DNA from: Apostichopus japonicus
Lineage: Eukaryota > Echinodermata > Holothuroidea > Aspidochirotida > Stichopodidae
Assembly (NCBI RefSeq): GCF_037975245.1
Contig: NC_092577.1
Coordinates: 14,587,013-14,651,012 of the forward strand
Direction: 5' to 3'
DNA length: 64,000 nt
Shown: one piece after another, positions 12,431-24,489 of the stretch
How the letters are laid out: every line of letters begins with the position of its first letter
Position numbering within the stretch: the first letter of the stretch is position 1
Made by a program: the position numbers and the translations under genes
Notes under the pieces: generated by a model
Told to the model about the DNA's origin: nothing
What the model saw: only the letters and a program-made list of their open reading frames with translations
Databases searched by the model: none

Positions 12431-12445
12431 TTTCTGAATCTTGCT
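12431..12445 (+). CDS. micro-exon, 15 bases (V-S-E-S-C)
   Basis: Acceptor tttttcgacatttctacag; exon TTTCTGAATCTTGCT; donor gtaagt. It adds the last Cys of the head region. It is the only micro-exon ending in T, so the next junction codon starts with T: joining to 14117 gives TTC (Phe), and to 16025 would give TAG, a stop. That makes some joins non-productive. Confidence 0.6.
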
Positions 12446-12960
12446 GTAAGTTAAAAACACGTCTTGTGTTGGCTTTTTTTTGACGCAATTTTCTCGCTGC
12501 TAAAGTTGTCACGTGTTTTGGCGATGCACCCTGAATTTTGGACTGCTAAATTAAAATATTATAGAACGTTACTCTATGACCACATCAGGATTGTGTTACA
12601 TTTTACAGGGGATTGTGTTCTTGGCGTTGTGCGTGATTTCGTATGACTGTGGAGTACTGTGTTCATGGCATTGTGCGGGATTGTATTCATCTTAGCATTG
12701 CCCAGGATTGTGAAGCACTGTTCACATGACATTGCGCAGGATTTTGTTTATGAAATTGTGCAGGAATGTACGTCAGGGGTTGTGCAGGATTGTGTTCACG
12801 GTAATAGAAATACTTTAAAAAGTAGACGAAAGCAAAGTGCAAATAGATGGTCTCACCGAACGTTCAAATACCAATAATGTGTAAAATCAACATCTAGATA
12901 CGGGTTTTGAGTGGACTCATTTCGACCGACATGATGTATGTATGTATTTGTATGTGTTTT

Positions 12961-13182
12961 AGATCCTCCTGCAAGCAGAAATTCGCAAAGAAGCCTCATT
13001 GGCTTATCAAAGCCGCAAGCTGACCGAAGTCAGTCTCTTAGATTCATATTTAACGTCCATGATTATGAATTGTCAATTGTCAACAACTATGTAACTGGAC
13101 GACATACATTAATCTTGGAGTGACTCGAACCGGGGACCTTATGATTGAAAGGCACCGGCGTTAACCACTGAGCTAACACTCC
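12961..13182 (-). mobile_element. tRNA-derived SINE
   Basis: Read on the minus strand from 13182, the sequence starts GGAGTGTTAGCTCAGTGGTTAA (A-box region; 5' end pairs with CACTCC) and contains GGTTCGAGTC (B-box) near 13125. The 3' half of the T-stem is missing, so it is a tRNA-like pseudogene head (13117-13182) with a body to about 12961. It sits where a module of the array would be expected, since module-type intron sequence resumes at about 13280. Confidence 0.6.
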
Positions 13183-14116
13183 AAAGTATGCTTTGTATGC
13201 TTTGTAATGACGGAATGGCTAATTGTGTAGGCTGTAGTCATAATGGTATCCATAAAGTCCCATGGAAGAGACTTGTTGAAATCAAAATATTAAGAAGTGA
13301 ATACATTAGTAGACATTTACATGAAACGAACAATTCATCAATGATATAAAGATTGTAAATTAAAGAGTGTGAAAAAGTAGAAAAGAAAGAATATAACCTA
13401 TAGACATTCACATGAAGTGAAAACCCCTCGATGGAGTAAATGCTGTCAAATGAGATTGTTTAACTTAGTCAAAGTACAGACAAGCAGTGGAAACGTATTC
13501 AACTTCCGAAAATATGTATAAGATATTAACTTACTTACTTAATCTTTACCAATCTTCTTAGCCAACTTGCAACATAATTAGTAGAAAGTATACTACAGTT
13601 CAGTGAATCATCAAATTTAATGATCTGATATAACAAGGCTCAAGTATGATAGATATTAACACATATACAAAGCTGTGAACGATAATGTGCAAATAAAACG
13701 TTGATTATTGACACATTCTACATCCAGAGATACAAATTAACTTACACAGATGGTAACGGGCTCGAAAGGTACAAAACAAAGAATTTCTGAATACATTTAT
13801 ATAACTGATGAGAATGGTTTGCCAACGATGTGTGGAATATACCGGAAATCAGGTTCCAAACAATAACGTAGCCACCTCTGATAAAGGTTTCCCCAATATG
13901 TGAGGATTCACGACGAGAAGGGTAATATACCCATATCACTTAATGTTTTTTATGACATGAACAGCTAATTATTCTGGCTGTAATCAAAGCACTATAGAAT
14001 GCTCTCGCAAATTGAGTACTTAAACAATAGATTTGCAGTACCGTAAAGAAATATTCACTTTAGTAACGTTAATTTATGATAATATTTTGTTTTATTGTTT
14101 TGTTTCTCTATTGAAG

Positions 14117-14122
14117 TCTCGG
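14117..14122 (+). CDS. micro-exon, 6 bases, family A (TCTCGG)
   Basis: Acceptor gtttctctattgaag, donor gtaaga. First of the family-A exons, which keep TC at the start and usually G at the end but vary in the middle codon. It encodes x-Ser, where x is Val after a G-ending exon or Phe after the T-ending exon at 12431. Confidence 0.65.
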
Positions 14123-14979
14123 GTAAGATATTTTAATTTAAAGGTGTATATAAAAAATCAAAACCTTATAAAGTGAATACATATATAATACATCTATATA
14201 CATTCACATGAAGTGAAGACCCCTGATGAAGTAAATGCTGTCAAAAACTACGTCTTTGTACAGACAAGCAGTGTTAACGCCTTCAAGTTATAAAAAGTGA
14301 CCAACAGATTACACTTCAGTAACGTTATTTTCCTTAAATGTTTATATATTTACTATTTAATTTGTTATGCTTTCTCCATAAAGAAAGAGGCTAGACACCT
14401 CATTTCATTTTAGAGGCTTACATTGTAATTATAGCAATATCGCGTCACGTACAGATATTTCAGAAGTAATGAGTGCGTGTGGATTACGTTTTAATGAATA
14501 ATTAAATGTACGATACTGATTAAACAGGCACACATTTTTAAAGAGAGTAACATGTTTTAGTGCTGAACAATAATCGAAGTGTTTTACATACCAATTTATT
14601 CAGATTTAGCAGGGTTCTCCTCGTAAAATAAATCACACTGTGCCTAGTGATAGTATCCACTTTAATATCGGAATATAGTATATATGAAATGAATTTTGAA
14701 TGCCTCTTGTGTTTGTTGTGGTACACTCCACTGATCCTTATTTAATACAAAAAGAACTTCCTCGCGGCTGTAGCGGGTAAGAAAATTAGTAACAAGGAGA
14801 TCCTCTCAAAACTTACAACTGAATAAGAAAGGCATTCATTGCAAAAGAGGGTCGATGAATTCTGCATCCCAAGCAATGATGCATAAACTTCTGATAGAAA
14901 TGACATCTTCTCTGATCTCGCTTATAGTGTAACGTCCTTATTTTATATTACTTTCTGTTTCCTATATTTTTTACACAAG

Positions 14980-14985
14980 GTTCGG
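14980..14985 (+). CDS. micro-exon, 6 bases, family B (GTTCGG)
   Basis: Acceptor cctatattttttacacaag, donor gtaaga. Encodes Gly-Ser in the frame. The intron after the donor (acatttcatt...ctttgacagactttatcag) is shared with 18056, 19310 and the broken copy at 24426. Confidence 0.6.
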
Positions 14986-16024
14986 GTAAGACATTTCATT
15001 AATTCTTTGACAGACTTTATCAGACAGGCTGTATCTATAACAGCATGTTCCATCTAGCATGTCGATTGATTTAATACAGCGACGTCGAATATGCGACCAC
15101 GACACTTAGTGATTTGTATTACATTAAAAGCAGACTGATTTGGCTAAAATCACAACTCTTTACTTTGTCCTCGAATGTTGCTTACGTTTATCAGATAATT
15201 GTTGTAACATAAAAGTATACATTTCACTAACTTTACTTTCTGCTATTGATTTTCATTTGAAATTTCATTTTAATTTTGTAGCAAAATTATAGCATTAACT
15301 ATTAACTAATAATAACTATATTATATAGACGTTCACATGAAGTGAACACCTCCGTCATGAAGTAAATGCTGCTAAAATGTTTTTCTTTAACTAAGTTAAA
15401 GTACAGAGGAGCAGTGGAAACGTCGTCAAGTTATAAGAAGACGTATAATATGTGAACTTACGTATCAAAACTAAGCAATCTTCTAAGCCCACTTGCAAAA
15501 CAGTGAGTAAAAAGTATACTACAGTTCAGTGAATTATCAAATGTAATATTCTGATAAAACAAGGCTCAAGTTTGACAGGTATTAACACATACAAAGCTGT
15601 GAAGGTAATGTCCAAATTCAACGTGTATTGGTGATATATGATTCAGAGTTACAAATGGAGTTCTACAGACGGTAACGGGTGTGAAATGTAGAAAAGAAAG
15701 AGTTTCTCTTTAAGTTTATACAACTGAGTAAGAATGTTGAACAGACAATTTATGAGAGTCTTCCGTATCAGTTTCCAAACAATAGTGTGCGAACCTCAGA
15801 TTGGGTTGCTCAACTGTCTGTATGAATTCATGACGTCGGAGTATTGTGCCAGCGTCACGTAATACATCTCAATACATTAATAGCCGATTGTTCTTGCTGT
15901 ATTTATAATACTTCACTATGCTCTTGCATGTTGAGGATTTGAAAAAAAAAGAGAATTGTTGTAACATAAAAGTAATATTCACTCCAGTAACATTAATTTA
16001 CTAGCATATTTTGGCCTCTTTTAG

Positions 16025-16033
16025 AGAAGGTTG
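16025..16033 (+). CDS. micro-exon, 9 bases, family C (AGAAGGTTG)
   Basis: Acceptor ttggcctcttttag, donor gtagga, which is weaker than that of the sister exons at 20374 and 21252. Encodes Glu-Lys-Val after a G-ending exon. It would read as a stop directly after the T-ending exon at 12431. Confidence 0.5.
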
Positions 16034-16802
16034 GTAGGACCTTTTCATTTGAAGACTGATGGTTAAGTAAATACGTCTAGACATGCACATTAAGTGAAGA
16101 ACCCGTAGATGAAGTAAAGGCTTTAAAATGATTTTTGTTTTAATTTAAGTCGAAGCACAGACAAGTAGTGGAAATTTATTCATGTAACAAAGGATGTTTA
16201 AGATGTTAACTAACGTACCAACACGTAACCAATCTTCTTATATACCTAACTTGCAACATAATGAGTAGAAAGTATACTACATTTCAGTAAATCATCAAAT
16301 GTAATGATCTGATAAAACAAGACTCAAGTTCGATAGATATTTACACGAAACCTTGAACGGTAATGTGTAAATAATACGTTGATTAAAGACACATTCTACA
16401 TCTCATGATCCAGAGTTACAAATTTACTTACATAGATGGTAACGGGCTCGAAAAGTACAAAACAATGCATTTCTCTTTAAAGTTATATAACTGAATTAGA
16501 ATGGTTTGCAAACGATGGGTAGAGTAGACTGGAAATCAAATTCCAAGCAATATCGTAACCCCCTCTGATTAAGGTTTCTCCAATCTGTGAGGATACAGGA
16601 CGACAAGGGTAATATACCAACATCAATTAATGCTTTACTTGAAATAGGCAGCTAATTGTTCTGGTTTTCTTCATAACACGTGACTATGCTCACGCATCTT
16701 GAGTACTTAAACAATACACTTGCTGTACCGTAAAGAAATCTTCATTTCAGTAACGTTAATTTATAATCATACTTTGACTTCTTTTTTGTTTCTCTATCGC
16801 AG

Positions 16803-16808
16803 TCTCTG
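16803..16808 (+). CDS. micro-exon, 6 bases, family A (TCTCTG)
   Basis: Acceptor gtttctctatcgcag with the preferred C at -3, donor gtaaga. Encodes Val-Ser. The module is repeated 788 bases later at 17591 with an A for T change in the exon. Confidence 0.7.
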
Positions 16809-17590
16809 GTAAGATATCTTAATTTGAAGTTGAATGTAAGAAAAATCAAAATATCAAGCATTAATAGACATTCACATGAAGTGAAGACCCCTCAATGAAG
16901 TAAATGTTGCCAAAATGACTTTTGTTTTAATTTAAGTCGAAGTACAGACAAGTAGTGGAAATTTGTTCATGTAACAAAGGATGTTTAAGATGTAAACGGA
17001 AGTACCAACACGTAACCAATCATCTTACCTTACTTGCAACATAATGAGTAGAAAGTATATTACATTTCAGTGTATCATCGAATGTAATGATCTGATAAAA
17101 CAAGACTCAAGTTCGATAGATATTTACACGTATACGAAACCTTGAACGGTAATGTGTAAATAATACGTTTATTATTGACACATTCTACATCTCATGATCC
17201 AGAGTTACAAATTTACTTACACAGATGGTAACGGGCTCGAAAAGTACAAAACAATGCATTTCTCTTTAAAGTTATATAACTGAATTAGAATGGTTTGCAA
17301 ACGATGGGTAGAGTAGACCGGAAGTCAAATTCCAAACAATATCGTAGCCACCTCTGATTAAAGTTACTTCAATCTGTTCGGATTCACGAAGACAGGAGTA
17401 ATATGCCATCATCAATTAATCGTTTTTATTAAATAAGCAGCTTATTGTTCCGGCTGTTTTCATAACACTAAACTATGCTCTCGCCTCTTGAGTACTTAAA
17501 CAATACACTTGCTGTACCGTAAAGAAATCCTCATATCAGTAACGTTAATTTATGATCATATTTTGACTTCTTTTTTTTTCTCTATCGCAG

Positions 17591-17596
17591 TCACTG
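17591..17596 (+). CDS. micro-exon, 6 bases, family A (TCACTG)
   Basis: Acceptor tttttctctatcgcag, donor gtaaga. Encodes Val-Thr. Its flanks closely match those of 16803. Confidence 0.7.
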
Positions 17597-18055
17597 GTAA
17601 GATATCTTAATTTGAAGTTGAATGTAAAAAAAAAAATCAAAATATTGAACATTTATAGACATTCACATGAAGTGAAGACAACTCGATGAAGCAAATGCTG
17701 CCAAAATGATTTTTAAAACTAAGTCAATATTAACTTACGTACCAAAACGTAACCAATCTTCTTAGCCAACTTGCAAAACAGTGAGTAAAACGTATAATAC
17801 AGTTGAAGGAATTATCAAATGTAATAACTTGATAAAACAAGGCTAAAGTTTGATAGATATTAACACATACAAAGTCGTGAACATGTTTTCACGTGAGTTC
17901 ACTGCGACAGTGGATATTCACCACCATTACTTAATGTTTAGCATTGAATGAATGGCTGATTCATGTTGTTGTAATCATAACAGTCTTCTCTGAGCTGGCT
18001 TATAGTATAACGTTTTTAGTTTATGTTATTTTCTGTTTCCTATTTTTTACACAAG

Positions 18056-18061
18056 TTTCGG
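18056..18061 (+). CDS. micro-exon, 6 bases, family B (TTTCGG)
   Basis: Acceptor cctattttttacacaag, donor gtaaga. Encodes Val-Ser where 14980 and 19310 encode Gly-Ser, through a single T for G change. Confidence 0.6.
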
Positions 18062-18354
18062 GTAAGACATTCCATTACTACTTTGGCAGACTTTATCAGA
18101 CAGACTGTATCAATAACAGCATGCTCCATAAAGAATGTCGATTGCTTTAATACAGTGACGTCGGATATGCGACCACGTCAGTTAAGGATTTGTATTACAT
18201 TAATAGATGACTGATTTGGCTGTATTCCTAACACTATAGTATGCTCTTAGTTGAGTACTTGAACAATAGATTCGCTGTACTGTAAAGTAATCTTCACTTC
18301 GGTAACGTTTATCTACTATAATATTTTGACTTCTTTTTGGTTTCCCTATTAAAG

Positions 18355-18360
18355 TCACGG
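18355..18360 (+). CDS. micro-exon, 6 bases, family A (TCACGG)
   Basis: Acceptor gtttccctattaaag, donor gtaata. Encodes Val-Thr. It lies only 293 bases after the family-B exon at 18056, the result of a deletion between modules. Confidence 0.6.
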
Positions 18361-19309
18361 GTAATAAGTTTGAATTTGAATTCTTAGAGTAAAATATCAA
18401 AATATTAAGAAGTGAATACGTCTATAGACGTTAACATGAGGTGTCGACCCCCTCGAAGAAGTAAATGCTGCCAAAATGAAGTTTTGTTTATGCTTAGTCA
18501 ATGTAAAGACAAGCAGTGGAAACTTTTATGTGGCAGAGTACACTTCAGTATCTTTATTTTTCTTAAATGTTTATATATTTACTAATTTATGTTTCCCCTT
18601 TCTCCATAAAGAAAAAAGTGCTAGACAATTCATTTAATTTTAGAAGTTTAAATTACAATTATAGCAACATAGCCTCGTGTACAGACATTTAAGAAGCAAC
18701 GAGTAAACTGTCGATTATGTTTAATGACAATTAAATGTACAAAACTGATTAAACAGGCACACATTTTTAAAAAGACAATAACATATTTGGTGCTGAACAA
18801 TAGTCGAAGAGCTTGACAACCATCTTATTCATATTTTGCAGGGTTCTCGTAAAATAAATCTAACTGTGTTTGGTTATAGTCGTGTCCTCTTTAATATCGG
18901 AATAGAAAATATGAAATTAACTTTGTATATCTATTGTGTTTTGTTGTGGTACATTCCACTGATCCTTATTTAACACAAAATGAACTTCCTTGCGACTGTA
19001 GCGGGTGAGAAAAACAGTAAACAATGGGATTCTCTTAAAACTTACAACTGGAAAAATGGTATTAATTGCAAAAAGAGGGTCGATGAAATCTGCGTTCTCA
19101 AGCAATGATGCATAAACCTTTGACAGAAGTGACTGTTATCACGTGAGTTCCCTGGAACAACGGATATTCACCACCATCACATAATGTTTAGCATTGAATG
19201 AATGGTTGATTCATGTGGTTGTTATCATAACAGTCTTCTCTGACCTCGCTTATAGTGTAACGTTCTTATTTTATGTTATTTTCTGTTTCCTATGTTTTGT
19301 TTACACAAG

Positions 19310-19315
19310 GTTCGG
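19310..19315 (+). CDS. micro-exon, 6 bases, family B (GTTCGG)
   Basis: Acceptor ttttgtttacacaag, donor gtaaga. Encodes Gly-Ser, identical to 14980. The surrounding sequence from about 18.5 to 20.4 kb parallels 14.3-16.0 kb, which indicates duplication of an A-B-C block. Confidence 0.6.
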
Positions 19316-20373
19316 GTAAGACATTTCATTACTACTTTGACAGACTTTATCAAACAGGCTGTATATATAACAGCATGCTCCATTCTAGCATGTCGATCGC
19401 TTTAATACAGCGACGTCGAATATACAACCACGACGCTTAGTGATTTTTTTTATTACATTAGAAGCAGCCTGATTTGGATGAAATCAAAACTTTTTACTTT
19501 GTCCTCGAATGTTGCCTACTTTAATCAGATAATTGTCGTAACATAAAAGTGCACATTTCACTAACTTTACTTTCTGCTATTGATTTTCATTTGAAATTTC
19601 ATTTTAATTTTGTGGTAAAATTATAGCATCAAGTATTAAGAAATGAATAAATCTAAAGTCGTTCACATGAGGTGAATACCACCGTGATGAAGTAAATGAG
19701 GCCAAATGTTTTTTTTAACTACGTCAAAGTATAGTAAAGTAGTGGAAACATCTTCAAGTCATGAAAAGATGTCTAAGGCGTGAACTTACGTACCGAAACG
19801 TAACCAATCTTCTTAGCCAGTTTGCAAAAGAGTAAGTAAAAAGTACACTACAAATCAGTGAATAATCAAATGTTATAATCTGGTGAAACAGGACTCAAAT
19901 TTGATAGATATTAACAAATACAAAGCTGTGAAGGAAATGCCTAAATTCAACGTTTATTCGTGATACATTCTGTATATCATGATTCAGAGTTACAAATGGA
20001 GTTACACAGACGGTAACGGGTGTGAAAAGTAGAAAAGAAAGAATTTCTCTTTTAGTTTATACAACTGAGTTCAAATGTTGAGCAGACGATTTGTGTTAGT
20101 CTTCCGTATCAGGTTCCAAACAATACTGTGTGCACCTCAGAATTAAGTTGATCAACTATATGTATGGATTCATGACGTCGGAGTATTGTACCAACGTCAC
20201 GTAATACATTTCAATACATTTATAGCCGATTGTTCTTGCTGTATTGATAATACTTCACTATGCTCTTGCATGTTGAGGATTTGAAAAAAAAGAGAATTGT
20301 TGTAACATAAAAGTAATGTACAATTTAGTAACATTAACTTACGATCATATTTTGGCTTCTTTTTTCTATATAG

Positions 20374-20382
20374 GGAAGAATG
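20374..20382 (+). CDS. micro-exon, 9 bases, family C (GGAAGAATG)
   Basis: Acceptor ttcttttttctatatag, donor gtaaga. Encodes Gly-Lys-Asn. The strong donor makes this the best-preserved family-C exon. Confidence 0.65.
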
Positions 20383-21162
20383 GTAAGACCTTTTAATTTA
20401 AAGATTGATAGTAAAGTGATCAAAATCTCTACAAGAAAATACGTCTAGATATTGACAAGAACAGGTAGATGAAGTAAATGCTGCAAAATGGTTTTTGTTT
20501 TAATCTAAGTCAAAGTACAGACAAGTAGTGGAAATGTTTACATGTAACAAAAGGATATATATGGTGTAAACTGACGTACCAACACGTAACCAATCTTCTT
20601 ACCTAACTTGCAACATAATGAGTAGAAAGTATACTACATTTGAGTAAATCATCAAATTTAATGATCTGATAAAACAAGGCTCAAGTTTGATAGATATTAA
20701 CATATACGAAGCCGTGAACGGTAATGTTTAAATAAAACGTTGATAAGTGACACATTCTCTATCTCATGATCCAGAGTTACAATTACCTTACACAGATGTT
20801 AACGGGCTCGAAATGAACAAAACAAAGAATTTTACTTTAAAGTTATGTAACTGAATTATAATGGTTTGCAAACGATTGGTAGAGTAGACCGGAAATCAGG
20901 TTCCAAACAATATCGTAGCCACCTCTGATTAAGGTTACCCCAATCTGTGAGGATTCACGACGACAAAGGTAATATGCCAACATCATTTAATCCTTTTCAT
21001 TAAATAAGCAGCTTATTGTTCTGGCTGTATTCATAACACTAAACTATGCTCTCGCACTTTGAATACTTAAACAACAGACTTACGGTAACGTACATAAATG
21101 TTCACGTCAGTAACGTGAATTTACGATAATATTTTGACTTCTTTTTTGTTTCTCTATTGAAG

Positions 21163-21168
21163 TCAGGG
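21163..21168 (+). CDS. micro-exon, 6 bases, family A (TCAGGG)
   Basis: Acceptor gtttctctattgaag, donor gtaagt. Encodes Val-Arg. The next micro-exon begins only 84 bases downstream. Confidence 0.65.
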
Positions 21169-21251
21169 GTAAGTTATTTTAATTTGAAGTCTTAGAGTAA
21201 AATATAAAAATCTCAATTTACTAGCATATTTTGGCTTCTTTTTTTATATAG

Positions 21252-21260
21252 GGAGGAATG
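21252..21260 (+). CDS. micro-exon, 9 bases, family C (GGAGGAATG)
   Basis: Acceptor ttctttttttatatag, donor gtaaga. Encodes Gly-Arg-Asn. The 83-base intron separating it from 21163 is a recombination product of A and C modules. It may be too short for both exons to be used together, so the pair could be mutually exclusive. Confidence 0.6.
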
Positions 21261-22060
21261 GTAAGACCATTTAATTTGAAGCCTGACAGTTAAGTGCATA
21301 AAAAATCTTTACAAGTAAATACGTCTAGGCATTGACATGAAGTGAAGAACACGTAGATGAAGTAAATTCTGCCCAAATGAGTTTTGTTTTAATTTTAGTC
21401 AAATTACAGACAAGTATTGGGAATGTTTTCATGTAACAAGAGGATATATAAGATGTAAACTGACGTACCAAAACGTAACCAATCTTCTTATCAAACTTGC
21501 AACATAGTGAGAAAAAATATACTACATTTCAGTGAAACATCAAATGTAATTATCTGATAAAACAAGGCTCAAGTTTGATAGATATTAACACATAGGCCTA
21601 TACGAAGCTGTGAACGGTAATGTTTAAAAAAAAACGTTGATTAGTGACACATTCTATATCTCATGATACAGAGTTACAAATAACCTTACACAGATGGTAA
21701 CGGGCTCGAAAAGTACAAAACAAAGAATTTATCTTAAAAGTTATGTAACTGAATAAGAATGGTTTCCAAACGATTGGGAGAGTAGACCGGTAATCAGGTT
21801 CCAAACAATATCGTAGCCACCTCTGATTAAGGTTACTCCAATCTGCGAGGATTTACGACGACAAGGGTAATATATCAACATCAATGAATCCCTTTTTTTT
21901 AAATAGGAAGCTTATTGTTCCGGCTGTTTTCATAACACTAAACTATGCTCTCGCAAGTTGAGTACTTATGCAACAGACTTGCTGTACCGTAAAGAAATCG
22001 TCATTTCAGTAACGTTAATTTACGATGCTATTTTGACATCTTTTTGTTTCTCTATCGCAG

Positions 22061-22066
22061 TCATTG
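22061..22066 (+). CDS. micro-exon, 6 bases, family A (TCATTG)
   Basis: Acceptor gtttctctatcgcag, donor gtaaga. Encodes Val-Ile. Confidence 0.7.
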
Positions 22067-22757
22067 GTAAGATATCTTAATTTGATGTTGAATGTAAATC
22101 AAAATATTAATCATTTATAGATATTCACATGAAGTGAAGACCCCTCGATGAAACAAATGCTGCCAAACTGAGTTTTATTTAACTAAGTCAAAGTACAGAC
22201 AAGCAGTGGAAACGCCTTTAAGTTATAATAAATTTATAGGATGTTAACTTACCAAAAGGTAACCAATCTTCTTAGCCAAATTGCAAAATAGTGATTAAAA
22301 AGTATATTACAGTTTAATAAATAATCAAATGTAATAATCTGATCAAACAAGGCTCAAGTTTTATAGATATTTAAACATAAAAAGCCGTGAACGGTTATGT
22401 GAATAAAAAAAAACATTATTGGTGACACATTCTATATCTCATGTCTTTAGTTACAAATGGACTTACACAAATGGTACGGGCTCGAAAAGTACAAACGATG
22501 AATTTCTCTTTAATGTTATATAACTGAATTTCTCTAATCTGTGAAAATTCACGACGACAAGGGTTATACAATCAAAGTCTTTTAATGATTTTCACTAAAT
22601 GAACAAACAATTCTTCTGGTTTTATTCATAACACTATAGTATGCTCTCGCACGTTGAGAACTTAAACAACAGACTTACGGTAACGTACATAAATCTTCAC
22701 TTCAGTAACGCTAATTTACGATAATATTTTGACTTCTTTGTTGTTTCTCTATTGAAG

Positions 22758-22763
22758 TCGATG
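22758..22763 (+). CDS. micro-exon, 6 bases, family A (TCGATG)
   Basis: Acceptor tgtttctctattgaag, donor gtaagt. Encodes Val-Asp. It is the first of three modules spaced exactly 348 bases apart. Confidence 0.65.
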
Positions 22764-23105
22764 GTAAGTAATTTTGATTTGAAGTCTTAGAGTGAGATAT
22801 AAAAATCTAAGAAGTGAATACGTCTATAGATATTCACATGAAGTGAAGACCCCTTGATGAAGAAAATGCTGCCAAATTGATTTTATTTTTACTAAGTCAA
22901 TGTACAGACAAGCAGTGGAAACATTTTAAATGCAGCTATTTTTTTTTAATGCAGCTTATTGTTCTGGATGTATTAATTACACTAAACTATTCTCTCGCAC
23001 GTCGAGTACTTAAACAACAGACTTGCGGTAACGTACATAAATCTTCACTTCAGTAACGCTAATTTACGATAATATTTTGACTTCTTTGTTGTTTCTCTGT
23101 TGAAG

Positions 23106-23111
23106 TAGATG
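23106..23111 (+). CDS. micro-exon, 6 bases, family A (TAGATG)
   Basis: Acceptor tgtttctctgttgaag, donor gtaagt. The exon begins TAG but reads G|TA GAT G (Val-Asp) in the common phase, so it is open. The C to A change is silent for the product. Confidence 0.6.
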
Positions 23112-23453
23112 GTAAGTAATTTTAATTTGAAGTCTTCGAATGAAGTATAAAAATATTAAGACGTAAATACGTCTATAGATATTCACATGATGTGAAGACC
23201 CCTCGATGAAAAAAATACTGCCAATTTGAAGTTTTTTTTTACTAAGTCAATGTACAGACAAGCAGTGGAAACATATTAAATGCAGCTATTTTTTTAATGC
23301 AGCTTATTGTTCTGGCTGTATTAATTACACTAAACTATTCTCTCGCACGTTGAGTACTTAAACAACAGACTTGCGGTAACATACAAAAATCTTCACTTCA
23401 GTAACGCTAATTTACGATAATATTTTGACTTCTTTGTTGTTTCTCTATTGAAG

Positions 23454-23459
23454 TCTATG
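23454..23459 (+). CDS. micro-exon, 6 bases, family A (TCTATG)
   Basis: Acceptor tgtttctctattgaag, donor gtaagt. Encodes Val-Tyr. It differs from 22758 by one base that changes Asp to Tyr. Confidence 0.65.
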
Positions 23460-24425
23460 GTAAGTAATTTTAATTTGAAGTCTTCGAGAAAAGTATAAAA
23501 ATATTAAGAAGTGAATACGTCTATAGATATTCACATGATGTGAAGACCCCTTGATGACAAAAATACTGCCAATTTGAAGTTTTTTTTTACTAAGTCAATG
23601 TACAGACAATCAGTGGAAACATCTTAAAGTTTTAAAAATGTTTCAAACGGAGTACCCTTCAGTTACGTTATTTTCCTTTAATGTTTATTTATTTAATAAT
23701 TTATGATTCTGTTTTCTCCATAAAGAAAGGGGTTAGACAACTCATTTCATTTTAAAGGCTAACATTACAATTAAAGCAACAGAGCCTCGTGCACAGACAT
23801 TTAAGAAGTAACGAGTAAACTGTCGATTATGTTTTAATGAATAATTAAATGTACAAGACTGATTAAATATGCACATATTTTAAGAAGAAAGTAACATATT
23901 TGGTGCTGAACAATAGTTGAAGAGCTTTGACATATCCACTTCATAAATTGTGCAGGGCTCTCCTCGTAAAATACATCAAACTGTGCTTGTTTATAGTCGT
24001 ATCCACTTTAATATCAAAACAGTGAATATGAATTGAAATTTGAATCTCTCCTGTGTTTTGCTGTGGTTCATTCACTGATCCATATTTAACACAAAATGAA
24101 CTTCCTCGCAACTGTAGTGGGTGACATAAATAGTAAACAAGGAGGTATTCTTAAAACTTACAATTGAAAACGAATGATAATAATTTCTAATTGAGGGTCG
24201 ATGAATTCTGCGTTCTCAATCAATGATACATAAAGTTCTGATAGAAGTGACTGTTATCACGTGGGTTTACTGCGACAGCGAATATTCACCACTATTTCTT
24301 TATGTTAAGCATTGAGTGAATGGCTGATTGATGTGGTTGTTATCATAACAAACTTCTCTGATCTCGCTTATAGTTTAACGTTCTGAGTTTATGTTATTGT
24401 CTGTTTTCTATGTTTTCTACACAAG

Positions 24426-24431
24426 ATTCGG
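24426..24431 (+). pseudogene. dead family-B micro-exon (ATTCGG) with lost donor
   Basis: The acceptor side (tgttttctacacaag) and flanks match the other family-B modules, but the donor GT is AT (ATTCGG|ataaga). It cannot be spliced as a GT-AG exon and shows that the motif decays when it is not maintained. Confidence 0.6.
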
Positions 24432-24489
24432 ATAAGACATTGCATTACCACTATAGATACAGTCTATCAGACAGACTGTTTCTATCAGA

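Noticed and set aside
14613-14622. Candidate exon GGTTCTCCTC between tttagcag and gtaaaa, with relatives at 18842 (7 bases) and 23956 (10 bases)
   Set aside because: Lengths of 7 and 10 break the common frame and the donors are weak. They could be frame-breaking cassettes, but I do not count them.
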